64,000 nucleotides of DNA from contig NC_081139.1 in the NCBI RefSeq assembly GCF_958295425.1, positions 18,640,388 to 18,704,387 on the forward strand, read 5' to 3'. Position 1 is the first letter of the stretch, and each line of letters begins with the position of its first letter. The stretch comes from Solea solea (Eukaryota; Chordata; Actinopteri; Pleuronectiformes; Soleidae). Of the stretch, positions 1 to 14,900 are shown piece by piece. Below the pieces are notes generated by a model that made no database searches, was not told where the DNA came from, and was given only the letters and a program-made list of their open reading frames with translations. Made by a program: the position numbers and the translations under genes.

Positions 1-1271
1 AGCCAAGATAAAAAAAAAAGGGCTCCATGGGAATTTAGGTCCACCGGGGCCACAGATTATACAGGACATAGAGTATTGCACCAGCAAGGGAAGCAGGAAA
101 GAAGAAGGTGTTTTTTTTTTTAGGTGTAGCTAACTTCTCTTTATTGTACAATGCTGTATCCTGAAAGTTTGCAGGGGTCAGGCAGTACTTCACATCACAC
201 TCTGTATCTCCTTTTCCTAGTTTGCATCATACAACAGCCAAAAGAGTTGCAAAAGGGAGGAATGTGGTACTTATGTTCAAGCTTGATTGAAAGAGCAATA
301 TAATATATGCAGTCAGTTTCCAACTCCAACCTATCCAAGAAAAATAAAGTGGCTTTTAAATCAACAATGCAATATGCAACAAATACAGAAATTGACATAA
401 TTGCACTTGCTTGAAAGTATTTTTGGCAAATACAAAAGTTTTTTCATATTCACACTCCCCATTCTGGTAAAGGCATAATCTCTCTTTCCTTTATGTATGA
501 ATAAATTTAAAAACAAAACAAAAAAGCATACAGTTTGAGAGCTATGGAATGTGCCAGTAGTTGTTGGAACAGCTATGATGACTCTGGTCTTACTAATTAA
601 ACCATGTGGAGACAATGACGGTAGTGGAAGTGTGAAGGAAGTATTTGGATTTACAGCTGTATCTTATATTCTCCATGTTGGGCGACTGTGTGTATCAACA
701 TGTTTTTTGTGTCTTGTGACAGAACAAACCCTGAGAGACAGCTCCAGTTCAGCTCTCCTGACACCAGAGTGGTGGCTGCACTATCACTGGCACACACACC
801 CTGAGCTCTTCCCACTCATTTGCCCTCATGAGGACAAAAAAAACCCAATATGGAGAGACAGGGTTTGGGGGGGTGATAACACTCAATGGGGGAAAGCAAG
901 GTTTGGGGGTTGTTGGAAAGGCTTATGCAGAGGATTAGTGTAGGTGCACGTATACTCTGCAAGTGTGCCTGAGTGTAAGCTTGCACACACACACAGGTGT
1001 GTGACTAAATCTGTGTTTGTATTTGAATGCTTGTCTGAACACCCTCCAGGAGATGGGCTGATTTTGAGGAGGGGTTGTTTCCACACTAGGACTAAGGTGG
1101 ATTAGTTTTTTTTTCCTCCCAGAGGCAGCATCAATAATGGGGAAGAAGATGGGATTAAAAGGGGTGAATTTTAAACTGAGGGTTGTTTACAGAGTCATAG
1201 GGTCTGTTGCCACAAGAAGACAGATATAGTCCACCTGTACTCTGCTCAGAGATTAGGGAGGTTTCCACAAA

Positions 1272-1276
<5 letters not shown>

Positions 1277-1330
<54 letters not shown>
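1277..1330. repeat. (GA)n microsatellite
   Basis: About 27 uninterrupted GA units. Confidence 0.97.
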
Positions 1331-1335
<5 letters not shown>

Positions 1336-2194
1336 AAGGATGCACTGGTATGTTTGGCGGTTGTTTCAATCTTGGGATGCCTTTCACCATGTAGATGAGG
1401 AGAGATACACAGTTGTGCAGTGGATTGACCACTCTGTCACAATAACTCCTCAAGTTACAGTATGCACACAAACCTGTCAATCACACGCACAAATTGTGCA
1501 ATGTGCAGCTATCCTTTCAAGGACACGCATTGGCTTCCACCCATTTTGACAGCCTAAAAAAAGCATTATCTCTAACCTTAACCATAACCAACCGAACGCC
1601 CAAACCTAACCACAATTCAAATCTTAGGTCTAAACTTAACCAGTTCCTCGGAAAATAAGGTTCCGCCTCATTATGGGACAATTTTTTTGGTCTCCATTAA
1701 GGGACTACTAGTCCTGACAATGTCCTTTTATATGTCAGAAAAGCTCCTAAAAATGAAGAAATACAAGTACACACACACACAGTGATTTGTGTCAGTAGAA
1801 GACAGCATCGACAGCCTTTGGACAAACAAAATAGTGTGTTATCAACATTCATCCCTTTGGCAAACTGGACACCAGAGAGTGTTTGTGTCAGTTTTACAGG
1901 TAAAACACACACATGCACGCACACACACAGTTAATAGCCTATTAGAGGGGGCTGCTACTAAGCCAGAGTAAAATGTTGATTTAGGGGAAGATCACACACC
2001 AATTACCAGAAGAATCTTGCTCTAATCTGGCTGCTCATACATACGGTTTAAAACTCCGCCTCTGATTGTCACAACCCTGCTACAGAATTGTTTCTTCAAA
2101 GTAAAAAATCAATACAGTGGTATGGAAAGAGCTCCAAAGTGATTTGTAGAAAAAAAAGCACCACGGGCTGGTGTTATTCACAGACAATTGCACT

Positions 2195-2655
2195 GTACAC
2201 CTGCTAATCCATGCAATCATCCAATCAGCTCGTCATTTACAGTCATTTGGCAGCAGCACAATGCACACAATCATGCAAATGTAGGTCAGTAGCTTCAGTT
2301 AATGTTCACATCGAACATCAGAGTGGAGAAAAACAATGTGATCTCTGTGACTTTGCCCAGGACATGAGTGTTGGTTACAGGCAGCCTGATTCAAGTATTC
2401 TTCGTACCAATGACCAGGGGATTTCAGACACATAACTCTGTGGTTTGAATGGTTGTGCTTGAAAATCACAGTGGACCAGCATTTAAGTCTCTTACATCAC
2501 ATATCTTCTCCATTCCGATGCTTGGTTTGATCTTCAGCAGGTTGTGATGACCATGTCTACACGCCTATATGCATGGAGGTGCTGAAACATGATTGACTGA
2601 TTAAATACTTTCATTACCAAGCAATTGAACAGGTGTACCTAATCAAGAGGCAGGT
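2195..2655. mobile_element. Tc1-like fragment
   Basis: 'acctgctaatccatgcaatcatcc', 'ggtcagtagcttcagttaatg' and 'aatgtgatctctgtgactttg' match the 5' portion of a second fish Tc1-like family. 'caggtgtacctaatca' at the far end resembles a terminus. It is truncated and inactive. Confidence 0.5.
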
Positions 2656-3499
2656 GAATGCGCATTTTTCTAATCTTGCTGTCCACTGAAAGCACTTTAC
2701 ATTGCAATTTTGCCATTGCATCCACATCCATTCACTTAAAGGACATCTACTGAATATGAAATGCTATTTTACATCATACATAATTTACACCCGTTCACAT
2801 GCTGCTTGGACAGTGGCTGTTTTACCCAAGGCAAGGCCACCGATGGTTGAAAGACTAGAAAAACACAGCTTAGTTCAATTAATCTTGAATGTCTGCTAAG
2901 GCTGCAGATGGTGGGGTCAAACCTGCAGACATGAAGTGATGCATTTGTATCCTCATAGGGCAAATCAAATCTCACAGGACGGTTTCCAAAATCTTGTGGA
3001 ATCCATGGCACAAAAAAACCAGAGACTGTCTGAAAATATTCTACTGCTTTCCGTGTTTGTAGACTGCAACTACTCATTCTCCCATGCATATATACGGCCA
3101 TTCATACTAAAATAAGAGTTTGCGGCAGTCTCGGGTTCCACACATTTTGGATTGGATTGGAAAATATTTATTGTACCCGGAGGAGGGGGCACTTTTGCTT
3201 GCAACAGGAGTCACACACCACATCAAATGCACAAATACATGCATACTAGATCTCACATTTCATTCTAGTCGTGGCAGTTTCTTGCCAGGCGTTTGGCCAT
3301 ATTTGTATATCCTTGTATACTTTGAGCAGCAGTTGGTACATGTGTGGGTACCAGCAGACCACCTCGAATAAACGTGAGCAAGTTTCCATGGTGACCATCT
3401 TTTTTGTTGTCTCGTTTGACCAAAACAAGAGGGCCACCAAATGGAATGGGGAAGTGTTGGTGGTACTGGAGTGCACTATTGTAGATATGAGCAGATGAC

Positions 3500-3690
3500 G
3501 ACATTGATATCCTTTGCAGACACTCTTCAAACCCAACTGTTCAAAATAGCTAACCCTCTGCAATCACACTCCATTTTCTGTTTCCTGTTTCGTCTTGTTG
3601 CCTGTTTTTTTTTTGTGTGTTTTGTAAAGTGTCCGTGAGTGTTCAAAAGGTGCTTATAAAAAAATTATTATTGTTATTATTAGTATTAAT
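3500..3690 (+). mobile_element. LINE 3' tail fragment, L2-like
   Basis: A TLQTQLFK-like remnant of the ORF2 C-terminus is followed by 'tgtaaagtg...gagtgttcaaaaggtgcttataa' and an (ATT)n tail, matching the 3' end style of the copy at 4940-5545. Confidence 0.55.
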
Positions 3691-4939
3691 CTGATGTCCC
3701 AAGACTGTGAGTGATTTAATGCACAAATATGGTGAAGGAGGCCTTGATATTTAACGCAGTTATTTCTCTCCCTGCTGTGATCATTATTTATATGAGATTA
3801 TTTATATGAGAATTGAGATATACTGCATTGTACAGTAATTTATATAGACATAAGGGGCCATTTACTTCAACCAAACTGGAATTTTCCACAGGTATAAGGG
3901 AGTGAAAGAAAGAGCGATAAGCAGACAAAAAAGGAAAAGGGGCATAAAAGGAAACCAGGATGAATAGAGTGCTAGATGGAAAAATGAAGGAAGGTGGAAG
4001 CTGGCTCAGGATAGGCTGTCTGTTAAATACTCAGTCCATACAGCCTCTTTATCTTTTGGTCTCAGTGCCTGCTCCTCCTCACTCCTTCATCCACATGCAG
4101 GTCAGCAGCGAGCAAGTGAGGGGTGGAAATGCGCGATAGAAAATGTGACCGTGCTGGCGAGCGGTGAAAGATAGAGCATCCTCCACTTCTCTGCCAATCA
4201 GTCTCTTCCGTCGAGCATTACGGTGTGTGCCGCCTGCTGCACACTGTGCAAGGGACCTGTCCATTTAACTTGGCTATGTAAAAGGTTTTCTCAGAGGCCT
4301 AAAGAAGGCGAGTGCAAGAGACTAGATAAGGTTCCCCATCTGCCTGATGGGCTCTGCCAGAGGGAGAGAACAGGTAGAGAGGCTGGTGGGGGAGTCAAGT
4401 CCCTGAGAGGGTTTGCTGAATACTGGAGGGAGAGTTGTGTGTGCGCTAAGGGTGGGAGAGCGAAGTGGGGGTGTGTGAGGGAGAGAGTCATGTGTGTCTA
4501 CCTGTGTCTGTACCTTTTAACTCCTCATTTTTTTTAAAATCAGTTTTCAATAGGTGGGTTTCTGTCGGCCTGTTTTCATGTGCATTTTCAATTTCTGCAT
4601 ACAAAAAAACCTGGATGGAAACAAGAAAATTCAAAAAAGCCGCATAAATTTGGCAGAGCAGTTGGCAAACCAATAAAGGGGGAATGTGAATGAGAGCAAA
4701 GATGAGAGATTCAGCGAATGAAGAGTGATGTTTAGAAATCACATGACGGGCTATGGTATGTGTGGAATAATGTAGAAAGCACAACATTACTCGACTTAGT
4801 GAAAGAAGCAAAAGATACTTGCAAAATAGAGGGAAGGATCAACGAAGTTCCACCATGGATCAACAGCTACTGGCGCTCTTTATTCATCTTATCAAGTTGT
4901 ATTTCCTTATCCTTTTCTGCTGTGTCTGGCTGTCACACC

Positions 4940-5545
4940 CTGATTCTGTCGCTGAGACCCTCATTCATGCATTCATAACATCGTCCTGTATGGGGTCCAC
5001 AAGAAAATGCTGGACAGGCTACAACATGTTCAGAACTCTGCTGCTATGGTTCTCACTCAGACTAAACCTTGGCAACGCATCACCCCAGTGCTGAAACATC
5101 TGCACTGGCTCCCTGTTAAGTTCCACATCATCTTCAACTTCTCCTACTTTTTTTTCATTCACTCACTCCACATTATCTTTCAGCCGTCCTTCATGTGCAC
5201 CGTCCCTCCCGGAACCTGCGGTCTGCTGACGTCGGCCTCATCTCCATCCCCCGCACCTGCAGGCAAAACTTTGGCAACAGGGCTTTCAGTGTTGCTGCTC
5301 CAACCCTCTGGAACTCACTCCCTCTGGCTATTCGCCAGCCACCAACTCAGGAGTCTTTTAAATCTATGCTGAAGCGACACTTGTTCCTGCAGGTTTTTGC
5401 CCCCTCATTGTTTTTATTTGTGTTTTTATTTTGCTTTGTTTTTTTTCTACTAATGTTCCTTGTACAGAAACCTTGGGTTTTGTGAAAGGCGCTATAGAAA
5501 TTGAAGTTATTATTATAATTATTATAAACCTTTTTTATACAGCAG
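4940..5545 (+). mobile_element. 5'-truncated L2/CR1-clade LINE, reverse transcriptase C-terminal end
   Basis: Interrupted reading frames give AETLIHAFI, KMLDRLQHVQNSAA, LKHLHWLPVK, RNLRSADVGL, ALWNSLPLAIR-type and LKRHLF blocks in the order found at the C-terminus of L2-type ORF2. The copy ends with 'tgtgaaaggcgctatagaaat' followed by an (ATT)n tail, the usual L2 3' end. Frameshifts and deletions show it is dead. Confidence 0.8.
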
Positions 5546-7937
5546 ATTTCTACTTTACAGTAAAAATCAAGCCAATTAAATACAAAAGAAAGAAGTTAAC
5601 AAGTAGTAAAACAAAATGGGTTAAAACCAAACTAAAAAATTAGTGAAAATAAATAAAAGAAATTAAAACAAAATAAATACATATAGCGTATGAGGAAACA
5701 CATATTCCCAATAGCTTTGATTAAAAACTAGGGATGATACAGCCAATACAGATGAACTAACTCCAAATATTTAATATTTATACTTGAATGCATAAGGGCA
5801 TATTTTCAGTGTCTTTCCTTTAGATTTTAGACTTTTTGTCAGTATCCTTGTCATTCATTCCTTTTTTTCCTCTTAATTTATCGTTTCATCTCGCCACTGT
5901 CTGCGTTTACGGGTGTAAAATCAAAGATGTTTTCTGACCATGAAATAATAAACCATTGTGGCGTCTTTCTCAAACACAGGTTTACTCTGTAAAAAGCAAG
6001 CAACATTTATCAAACCACTGTGCTTTTAAAGTGTGTGAAATATCAACTGCGCATTAGTGCTCAGATTGAGTGAACACAGGGTCATAATTTCTTAAAAGCA
6101 CACAATAAACCCCCTTTCATTCTTTTTCCCATTTTGTTAAAAGACCAGTGGGTTGCCAGCAAAAGGACAGCGTGGTAAGAAGAGCACAGTACATTTGATT
6201 AGGCAGCTGAAGCTTTCTGAGAGATGCAGCGCTGTGAAACCTCTTGAGTGCTAGTCCATCAACAGCAAGTCGTGACTCCCATCTGTCTGCAGGAACTTTC
6301 AATTCATTCACATTTACATTTTGATGCTGGTGTGTGGGCTTGACATTTCCAGGACCGAGAAGAGTGTCTTGTGTTTTACTCTTCAAGGACAGTGGGGAAC
6401 ATGACACTCGCATTATTTACTATTTCCACTGTGTGAAACTAGGGATCTTGATTTTTAACGGTTGGTTTATTAGATATAACAAATTAACAGTTAGTTCAAT
6501 TCTTAATGCGAATTAACTGACTGACATGTTTACTTCCCTTTGTGAGTCATTTCTCTGGACCTCACACGCTCAGTTTCTCCAGTGTCCCAGAGACAACCAG
6601 ATCATCTGTATCAGAGCGTGTTTACTACAGCCTAACGTAATGACAGGCAGGCACGAGGCCCTTGTACTTTTATAAAAAGGTTTAAAATTGAAGAATTGGT
6701 AACTGAATTTTTTTGTCAATTCCAGCATTTTTAATGCATTTAATTTAACATCATCAAAACAATATTTCACTAAATGCCTCAATATCAGTGATGCAACCAC
6801 CTGTAAAATATGGAAATGACACCACAGGTGCTATATGACGATATTCAAAGTGTTGCATCATGTTGCTGGATATAATATCGACATATAACCCAGTGCTATA
6901 GCTAATGTGCTGCTAAGTTACATGTTTAAATATAAAATAAATAAACTGTGTTGCAGTTTCAAGCCTCAGACCAAGTCCCTGGTGGGCACGTAACAAAAAA
7001 AAGAATGAAGATATTTCTTGACTCAGGGGAAACTGAGGTTGGGAAGCACAATTTTTCAAAAATACTGCCCCTATTCTAGTAATACAAAGATAAATGCAAA
7101 TCGGTGAAGTATTCCTTTAAATGCTGTAATGATATATAAAAAGCAAACTTAGTGAGCTTTACCAGCAGTTTACCGTTCACTCACGAGAAACTGCACCTGC
7201 TCCTACATCAGTTTGGCCTTCAGTTTGCTCGCTGAGATGTCTTTGCCCCATAAACATGTTTTATGCAAAAACACAGACGAAAGCTCTGCCACTTCATTTT
7301 AGAATCCTAGAATAACAGAAAGAGCAGACTCCTGCTGTGAGGCTGCAGTTGCCACTGAGAAGAAGAGGAAGCGACGGAGCGCACGACTGTAATTAAAACC
7401 AGCTTTGCGTTTATGGACACTATGTCATTAAACCACAACCAAAAATGGGGAAAAAGTAGATGTTTGTTAAAAAAGCAGTTTGATACCAGAGCATTTGTAT
7501 TAATATTCTGTACAAACACTGATGAACAGCAACGTTCACGGACCCACTAAAGCTTAAAAACCAGTATGTGTGTGTGTGGCATCTTCTCCAGTGGACACGC
7601 CCCCAGCGTCTCAGAGCAGAGGATTTGAACCTTAATTTTAGCATGTGCAGGTGGATGACAACATCCCAAAGTGACAACATCTCATGTGCTCATGTGGCAT
7701 GGCCACTTATTGGATCTGATCTCGGACCTCATACTGAAATGACACCAATCAGTTTTTTTTTTAATCTGATACACAGCCCTACAAAAATAATCAGATCTGA
7801 TTGACTTGAGTCTGAACGGAGCCTAATGGACACATTTGAGGAAGCATGCTTACGAGGCCTTTCGGTGGAGCTGTGGACATTTGCTTTTGTTGTGATATGT
7901 GTGCATGTTTATAAGATGGAAAAATAAAAGTTCTTAC

Positions 7938-10900
7938 CTTTTTCTCCAGTACTTCTATTTGTTCTTTATAAAAGCTGGAGAGGCTGGCAAGTTCCATCTC
8001 TTTACTCTGCAGTTGTTTGGCCTGAAGATGAAAAATAAGAAGACATTGAAGAAGAGCTTGTAAAAAGCCCACATATATCAATAAAAAGACAGAACATAAT
8101 AAAGTAGGAGCAAATGCTACCAGCTCAACCACCAGAGAAATGGAGGAGAGCAAAGCCAATCCATATACTGTATGTATCAATGAACCTTTCTTATGTTTCA
8201 GTATTGAACTTGATACAGTTACTAAGTGGGTAATATGACACTTAAAGGTAATGGACTAAAGCTGTTCATTCACTTCCGTTTGTGATGAGCATGCTGCGCA
8301 CATGTGACACAAGGCAGAAATGAGGAGGGGAAAAGAAACAAGGAGTCAGATACAGAAAACATAAATATAGCATTGTTTTTGATTCACAAACATTTTGGCT
8401 ATAACATAATGCCATTTTTACTGTATCCAACAACTCTAATTAATTTCTAGGTTAAAAAAAGAAAATAATTCAATATAATCACTGCACTTTTGAACATACA
8501 GTACATAACTACATAATAGAAATGTAAGCAGTTGCTGTAACCGCTGTTGTGCAATCATGGAGTAGAAAGGCACTCATGATACTTCTTACATCAGCTAATG
8601 CACAACTAATTAAATTTTTAGAAAATGACAACACGTCTTTTCTGCAGCAGTGTGCAAACAAAACAAATAATTTCCTTTACCAACAGATTAACGGGGAGAG
8701 AAAAAACTATTTGTGAAGAATATGGTTAAAGTGATACCCTTCATGAGGGAGCAGTTAAAGCATCAAATTACAGGTTCATGTTTCAGTGCATTGTTATTCT
8801 GGTGACTTAAAGAGTTCCTCCTCCAGGCGATATTTCATGGATTCATACAGAACATAATAATGGACATGGAATCTATACTTTAAGTAAAAAAACAAAGGAA
8901 TGATGATTTAAAGGGGCTCTATGTAATATATATAAAAGTTACTACAATCAAACAATGAAAATAATAGAAAGGGTTGTCCTCCTCGGAGTTCAGATTATAT
9001 TAGCAATATTTGCTAAAGCCAAAGTGTAATTAAATATTGTACATCACATCATATTCTATAGGCTGAAGAAAACATCTTTGTTTTGCACAAACATCACACA
9101 TAAATCCATTTTACAATAAAAATGAGAATAATTATGTAAAATTAGAACTCCATCTAACATTGCAAATCATATTTCAATCTCAGTGAAAATAATTGCAATT
9201 AGACATTTAATACAGTTCAACCCTAATCCAATCCCACATAAGAACAATCTAAAAGGAGATACGCATATTTCCACAACATGATCATAAACAGAATTTGCAG
9301 GCTTTAAATTAAATTTCCAGTGCTCCAGCAGTATTTCAATTCAACTCCTTTCTGTAATTTAATTTTAATCGCATTTATGACTTAATACAAGGTACAATTT
9401 GCAAAATTTAACAACATTAATTGGTGGCAGTTGAATATCCCTCACCCCATCCCTTTCCAAGTGTGCTGGAGAACCTATGTTGCCTTCAGTTAGCAGCAAA
9501 AAGCTGTTTCATTTGCCTATCGTAAAAACATGGTGGTTGAAAACAGCAGCTGCTGATATAAATGAAAAACAACTCATACAATCAGGTGATTGTGCACCTG
9601 TTTTTCATTGAATGTAACAAAACTTACAAAACTATTGAAGTGGCATATGACGGCAGCAGCAGCAGAAGCAGCAGAAGCAGGCACTGAGATGGTGATGCTG
9701 GCATTATGATGGGATGAAATCCTTTAAAATGCCTGCTGAGCCAAGCTGTAACAGACAGCAAGATGGCAGAGTGGCTGCAGGACGACCCATAGTCTGGGTT
9801 GTGATGAAGCATCAGGCAAGCAGAGGAAGATAAGAAGCAAGCTGTCAAAAAAATGCACAGCGAAAAACAAGTTGCCAGTTCAGCCTTAGGTGAGAAATGC
9901 ACATGCATGAAGGATTTTAAATTAAATATTCACTTTGGGGAAACATTCACATGTATTGGTTTAACAGAATGAGGATCCACAGTGTGTTGATACCAATACA
10001 TTTTCATAAATATTATTACTGAGCCTACTAATGTATTTACAAATAATAAGGATGTGGACAATCAAAATGGCATCAGTGTAAATGAACGGTTCACTCAGCT
10101 TCACAACTGAACTCACTGTGTATTACTAATCTATCTCCCATTAGATCGCCCATCCACAACTGAGAACAGTGGCATTTTTATTTGTTATTAATTATGTTGA
10201 GCTGCCTACTAGAACCAAAATAAATAGCACTTGCAGTTTGGTTTACATGCATCTATGAGAAGTCTGGTCAGGAGCATGCAGTTGTGACCTCAACATGGGG
10301 CTTTTATCAGCTTATATCGAAGTTTAATCAAGTTATATCGATGTATTTTCAATCACGGTATAGGTGATTGAAAATGGAAAATGGTTCCCAGTCAGAGCTC
10401 ACATAGCTTGAGATCACACAGAGCTTTACCTGCTCTGATCTGTGCATATTAAATTCAGAAAATCCCAATCTCGCCATCACCCAAATTAAAACCCGTTTTT
10501 TTTCAACCTTTAAATTTCTTCAGCTACTTATAACTAACGCCTCGGTGAGCTCTAAACTTCTGTGACCATTACTGCGCAAGCACAAGTCTCATCAGGTCAG
10601 TTAGCGGCTATACCTGATCATGTTCCTGTTGTCAGCTTCTGTGAAACAAAATATCACCTCGAAGAGAAACGTGAAAGTACCAAAGACTCACTGCTATCAA
10701 AAAAGAAAATGATTTATATCATGCTCGCGTTTCCATCTCTTCAGATTTTCACCAGAGTGTGAAGTGGAATTTAGAAAAAAAAAAAAAAAAACAGGAGAGG
10801 AAGGATGAGGGAGCACCTGTGCTCTCACAGCTCCAAGTACAAGACGTGATAGTGAGTGATTTCTTTAGAGCAGGATGAAAACTGACCAGAGAGCAGAATA

Positions 10901-11478
10901 GTACGTGGAGTGGTCTGCAGTGGCTGTGAGGATAATTCTCATCAGCCTGCTTAACTGAAATGAACTGAACACTGTGCACAAGATAACATTAGAACATACA
11001 GTATATATATAAGGTGTACCCTGATATGATTATTGATCCATAACGCCTAGTCATACTTCACCACAGCTGAAAGGCCGAATAAAGCACAATGATGATGACC
11101 AGAACGCGTTAAAAGACAGATAACACAGAGAATTGAATTCTGTTTAGAGAAGTTTACATATGTGTTCCTGCGTTTAACACTCATTGCATAGTTTCTAACC
11201 AACACGGGTAATGAGTGAAGCTGTCCAACAGCTGTGTGAACATGAAATGGTGTATGAACACAGCAAAAAGCAGTGATGGGGATGGATTTAATGTAGCACT
11301 AAAATAGAAAGTAAGCATCATGACATGGTGTAAGCCTATAAGTGCACGCACACACTCACACATACATCGTGTGAGTGTCTTGGTGTAATGGTGACTGATT
11401 GCTGAGGCCGATTTGTGCATTAGTGGGTGTGATGTAGATCAGATGGAGCAACAGCATCTTCACTCGCTCTGTGTACAC

Positions 11479-11548
<70 letters not shown>

Positions 11549-11870
11549 GCATTACATGTACTGTAATCCAGTTTAATCTTATCTTAAATTTAGCGGACAC
11601 ACGCATCGCCAAAGAGCACATCTGCAAGTCCCTGTACTACGCTCACTGCACTTTTCTTTTCATACACTGGCTGTTTGATGCTTAAGGGCAGTGTGTGTGT
11701 GTGTGTGTGTATAAAATCACATCTGCCAGCACTACAGATGATGTGCAATTTTCTAGTTGAATACCTCCCAAAGTGTTGTTGTGTGGAATTGTGGCAGCAG
11801 CACACTGACAGCCTCGCTTTAATGCACAATGAAAACATGACATTCGAATAGAGAGAGAGAAAGAGGGAGG

Positions 11871-11912
<42 letters not shown>

Positions 11913-14900
11913 CCTAATAACACAAGACTCTAGTAGTTGTAGTGTTGCTTACCCAGGCATCCAGATCTGCAGGCTAAGAAAGAGCGAGGGGACAGTGGTT
12001 AGTGAGACAGTAGAGGGTATAAGGACGACACAAGGTTAGAAGAGACGGTGACAGAGAGGAAGAGGGTAAAAGACAGGCGTATCATTACGTCTCTCTTTGC
12101 AAAAGAAAAAGGGAGAAATAACAGTCCAAAGAGGAACAAGGTGGGCACAAGGTGAGTAGAGCCAGTGACCATTGCAAACAAGTTGCACATGTTAGGGAGT
12201 TTAAGGAAAAAGTACTTTCTGAGCCAAATTTGCTTTGAGAGACACTGTACACCTGCTCTCCTTTGATCCAAAAAAGACAACACTTAACATTATCACAAAG
12301 AACTAGACAGGTCAGCAATTTGGTGTGCGACGGGTGTGCCGGCGAATCAGTTTGTTCCAAACAAAATGATGGCTCATGATTATTATAGTACTGTAACAGC
12401 AATTGACAGCACTCTCTTTTTTGCTTCTTCTTTTCACCCCCCCCCCCCTGAAAACTGGTCAAACTGGTGGCACAACGTTGTTGACATGTTAACCTTCCAT
12501 CTAAAGCCCACGTCCACCAATCTGTTTGGTTTCTCGTCACTCCCTTGAATTTAAAGTGTATTGATTCTTGTTCAGAATTAGTATTTTCTCCCCTGCTTTT
12601 TTGTGTTGGTGCGTATGTGAATGTGTTTTAAAGCACTCACACTTTTGGTCTATTATGGCCTTAGCTCGACTGCATGAAAATATACCCAATGACAATTAAG
12701 ATTTCTATTCTATTCTATTCTCGAAGTACTTAAAAAACCTTTAGGCATTTAAAGGGTAGGTGAAAGGCCATTAACAGACGGCCTTATGTTCTACAGGGTT
12801 TTTAATTCAAAAGCAAATCTGATAAATGTAGAACTACGAAGATCGTTGGGCGCTTTAAAACCATTAAAGTAATTGATACTAAAACAGACGGAAAAATGCA
12901 AAAATGCAGAGACTCAAAAATATGGGTCCCGGTCCTGGTCAGCACATGTGCAGCTGAGTTGTGGTGTAGTTATAACTCAGCTATTTTATTCTTAGGAAGA
13001 CCAGAAAGTAGAGCATTGCATTAGTCGAGTCTGCATGTAATGAAAGCATCTATTTTTGTCGACACATCTGACTAAAGCAGAGAAAGGGACGTACTTTGGC
13101 AGTGTTTTACAGATGGCAAAAAGCATAATTTGCCATGTTTCTAATATAAGCTTCAAAGTTGAGATCTGAAGGCAAAATAACGCCAAGGCTTTTAACTTGT
13201 TTGACAGTGTTTATTGCCAGTGTTTTCAATTTATTTTCAAGTTTCTCTCTCTCTGAGCTTCATGGCTAAATTACACTTGCATAAAATACAGATATATTAT
13301 AATTACTAACTATGCTACCAACATACTACATTTCTTTTATTACTGTTTTCAATACACAATACAATCAAACACAAATGTTTGAAATCAGTAACACTCGAGT
13401 GCATTTATTTCCAAGTGTAGTGAATGTTCATTTGTAGCTTGCACATTAATATTTAAAGGGCAGGTGTGTGTGTGTTTTTATTGCCAGCAGATCTTTGCAG
13501 GACTTGAACAGTCAGAACTCAAAGATTAACATCTTACCATCTGTTTTATGCAATCACAGATCTGTATAAATATCTACAGATATATTTACAAATCTGTAAA
13601 TATTTTACAACGGCACATTCATGTAATGTAACATTCTACACTGCAATAGGTTGCAAAACATTTATCGCAAAAATCAAATAGCACGCACTTAAAGCATCAG
13701 CAGCACACAAACACACAGGACACCAAGGTATGTCTATCCTTGCCCACTCGATCCGAGTGCTCCCAGTCCAGCATTAGACACAGAGCAGGACAGGATAGAT
13801 TAGAGCAGTGGGTGGCTCTAATGTTGCCATGCCTCATAAAAACACCATTCAGTTAAATGAGGTGAACTCACAAAGCCACTTGCTACAGTGTGTGTGTGCT
13901 GAGTAATCTGTGTAACGGATACAGCCGCTGCCATCTGTTTAACCTCCCTGCTCTTCAGTGGCTGGCCCTAAACTGAATATGTGCCCCAGTCTCAGTCTGT
14001 GTGTGTGAGTGTGTGGCATCCCACAGAGTGCTCACAGGAGTGTGGAGGTCCCATTTCCATAGATGAGAGACTTTCAAAGAGAGGTGCAGGGGCTTGTTGT
14101 GGTACAGACGCAGACACAAACACACACCCAAGTAGTTTGCTGTGGTTGATGGGCCGTATCGGACATTTCAGGTACTTCCACTCATTGTTTTTGGGCTCCC
14201 TAGTGACCAGGAGTCAGCAACCTCAGTCTGAACGTTAAGAGTCTAAATGAACTGAGCTAGCAAAAACACAGCCAGGGCAGTATTCCATACAGAGCACAAA
14301 TAGAGTGAAACCTGATTTATACTGGACCAAAAAAAGTCCTGCTCGACTATTTGCCCCTCCCGTCATGCACCTGTACAATTCTTTTTTATGTAGTGGACAC
14401 TAGGGCTGAACGATTAATCTACTATTAATCAATTACCACCATGGCTCTCAAACTGTGGTACGTGTACCACCAGTGGTACACAAGCTTTCTCTGGTGGTGC
14501 TTGGAGGAAAATCAGAAATACTGTTCTACTGTATACACCAGGGTATGTGATTAGAGTGGAACTGAGAAAACTGAGTGTGTAGAAAATGAAGCAAATAACA
14601 AAAAAATTTAATAATAATAATCATAAGAGACACCTTATCTCTCACTCCATCTTAATCGAATGTGACTATACCAGTGTGTCCTATACCATGTGAATATTTT
14701 CTGGTTTCTTTGTTCCATGTCACAAAGAAATAAGTAAAAGAGTAATAATGGTTTGTGGACAAAACAAGAAGTTATTCATCATTATTTCGATGTTTGAGGG
14801 AAAAAAAATCAATTTTATCCATTTTATGGAAAATAATCAAATGATGAAGCATTTATAATAATTGTCAGATACAGCCCTCCCTGAATGATTTCAGTAAAAC

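Larger units (their letters stand above)
1..7937. other. non-coding stretch left of chchd6 exon 5
   Basis: I see no convincing exon here. It is interpreted as part of the next chchd6 intron. It contains an (AG)n tract, two L2-like LINE 3' fragments, one Tc1-like fragment and a dispersed 'AACCTTAACC' repeat copy. The missing CHCH exons were looked for and not recognised. Confidence 0.6.

Noticed and set aside
1560..1640. TAACC-rich tract resembling telomeric repeats
   Set aside because: The units are irregular, short, and recur in other copies with unrelated flanks; it belongs to an interspersed repeat, not a telomere.
5007..5485. Plus-strand frames of 121 and 96 aa as host genes
   Set aside because: Their blocks are those of an L2-type reverse transcriptase C-terminus in a truncated, frame-broken copy.
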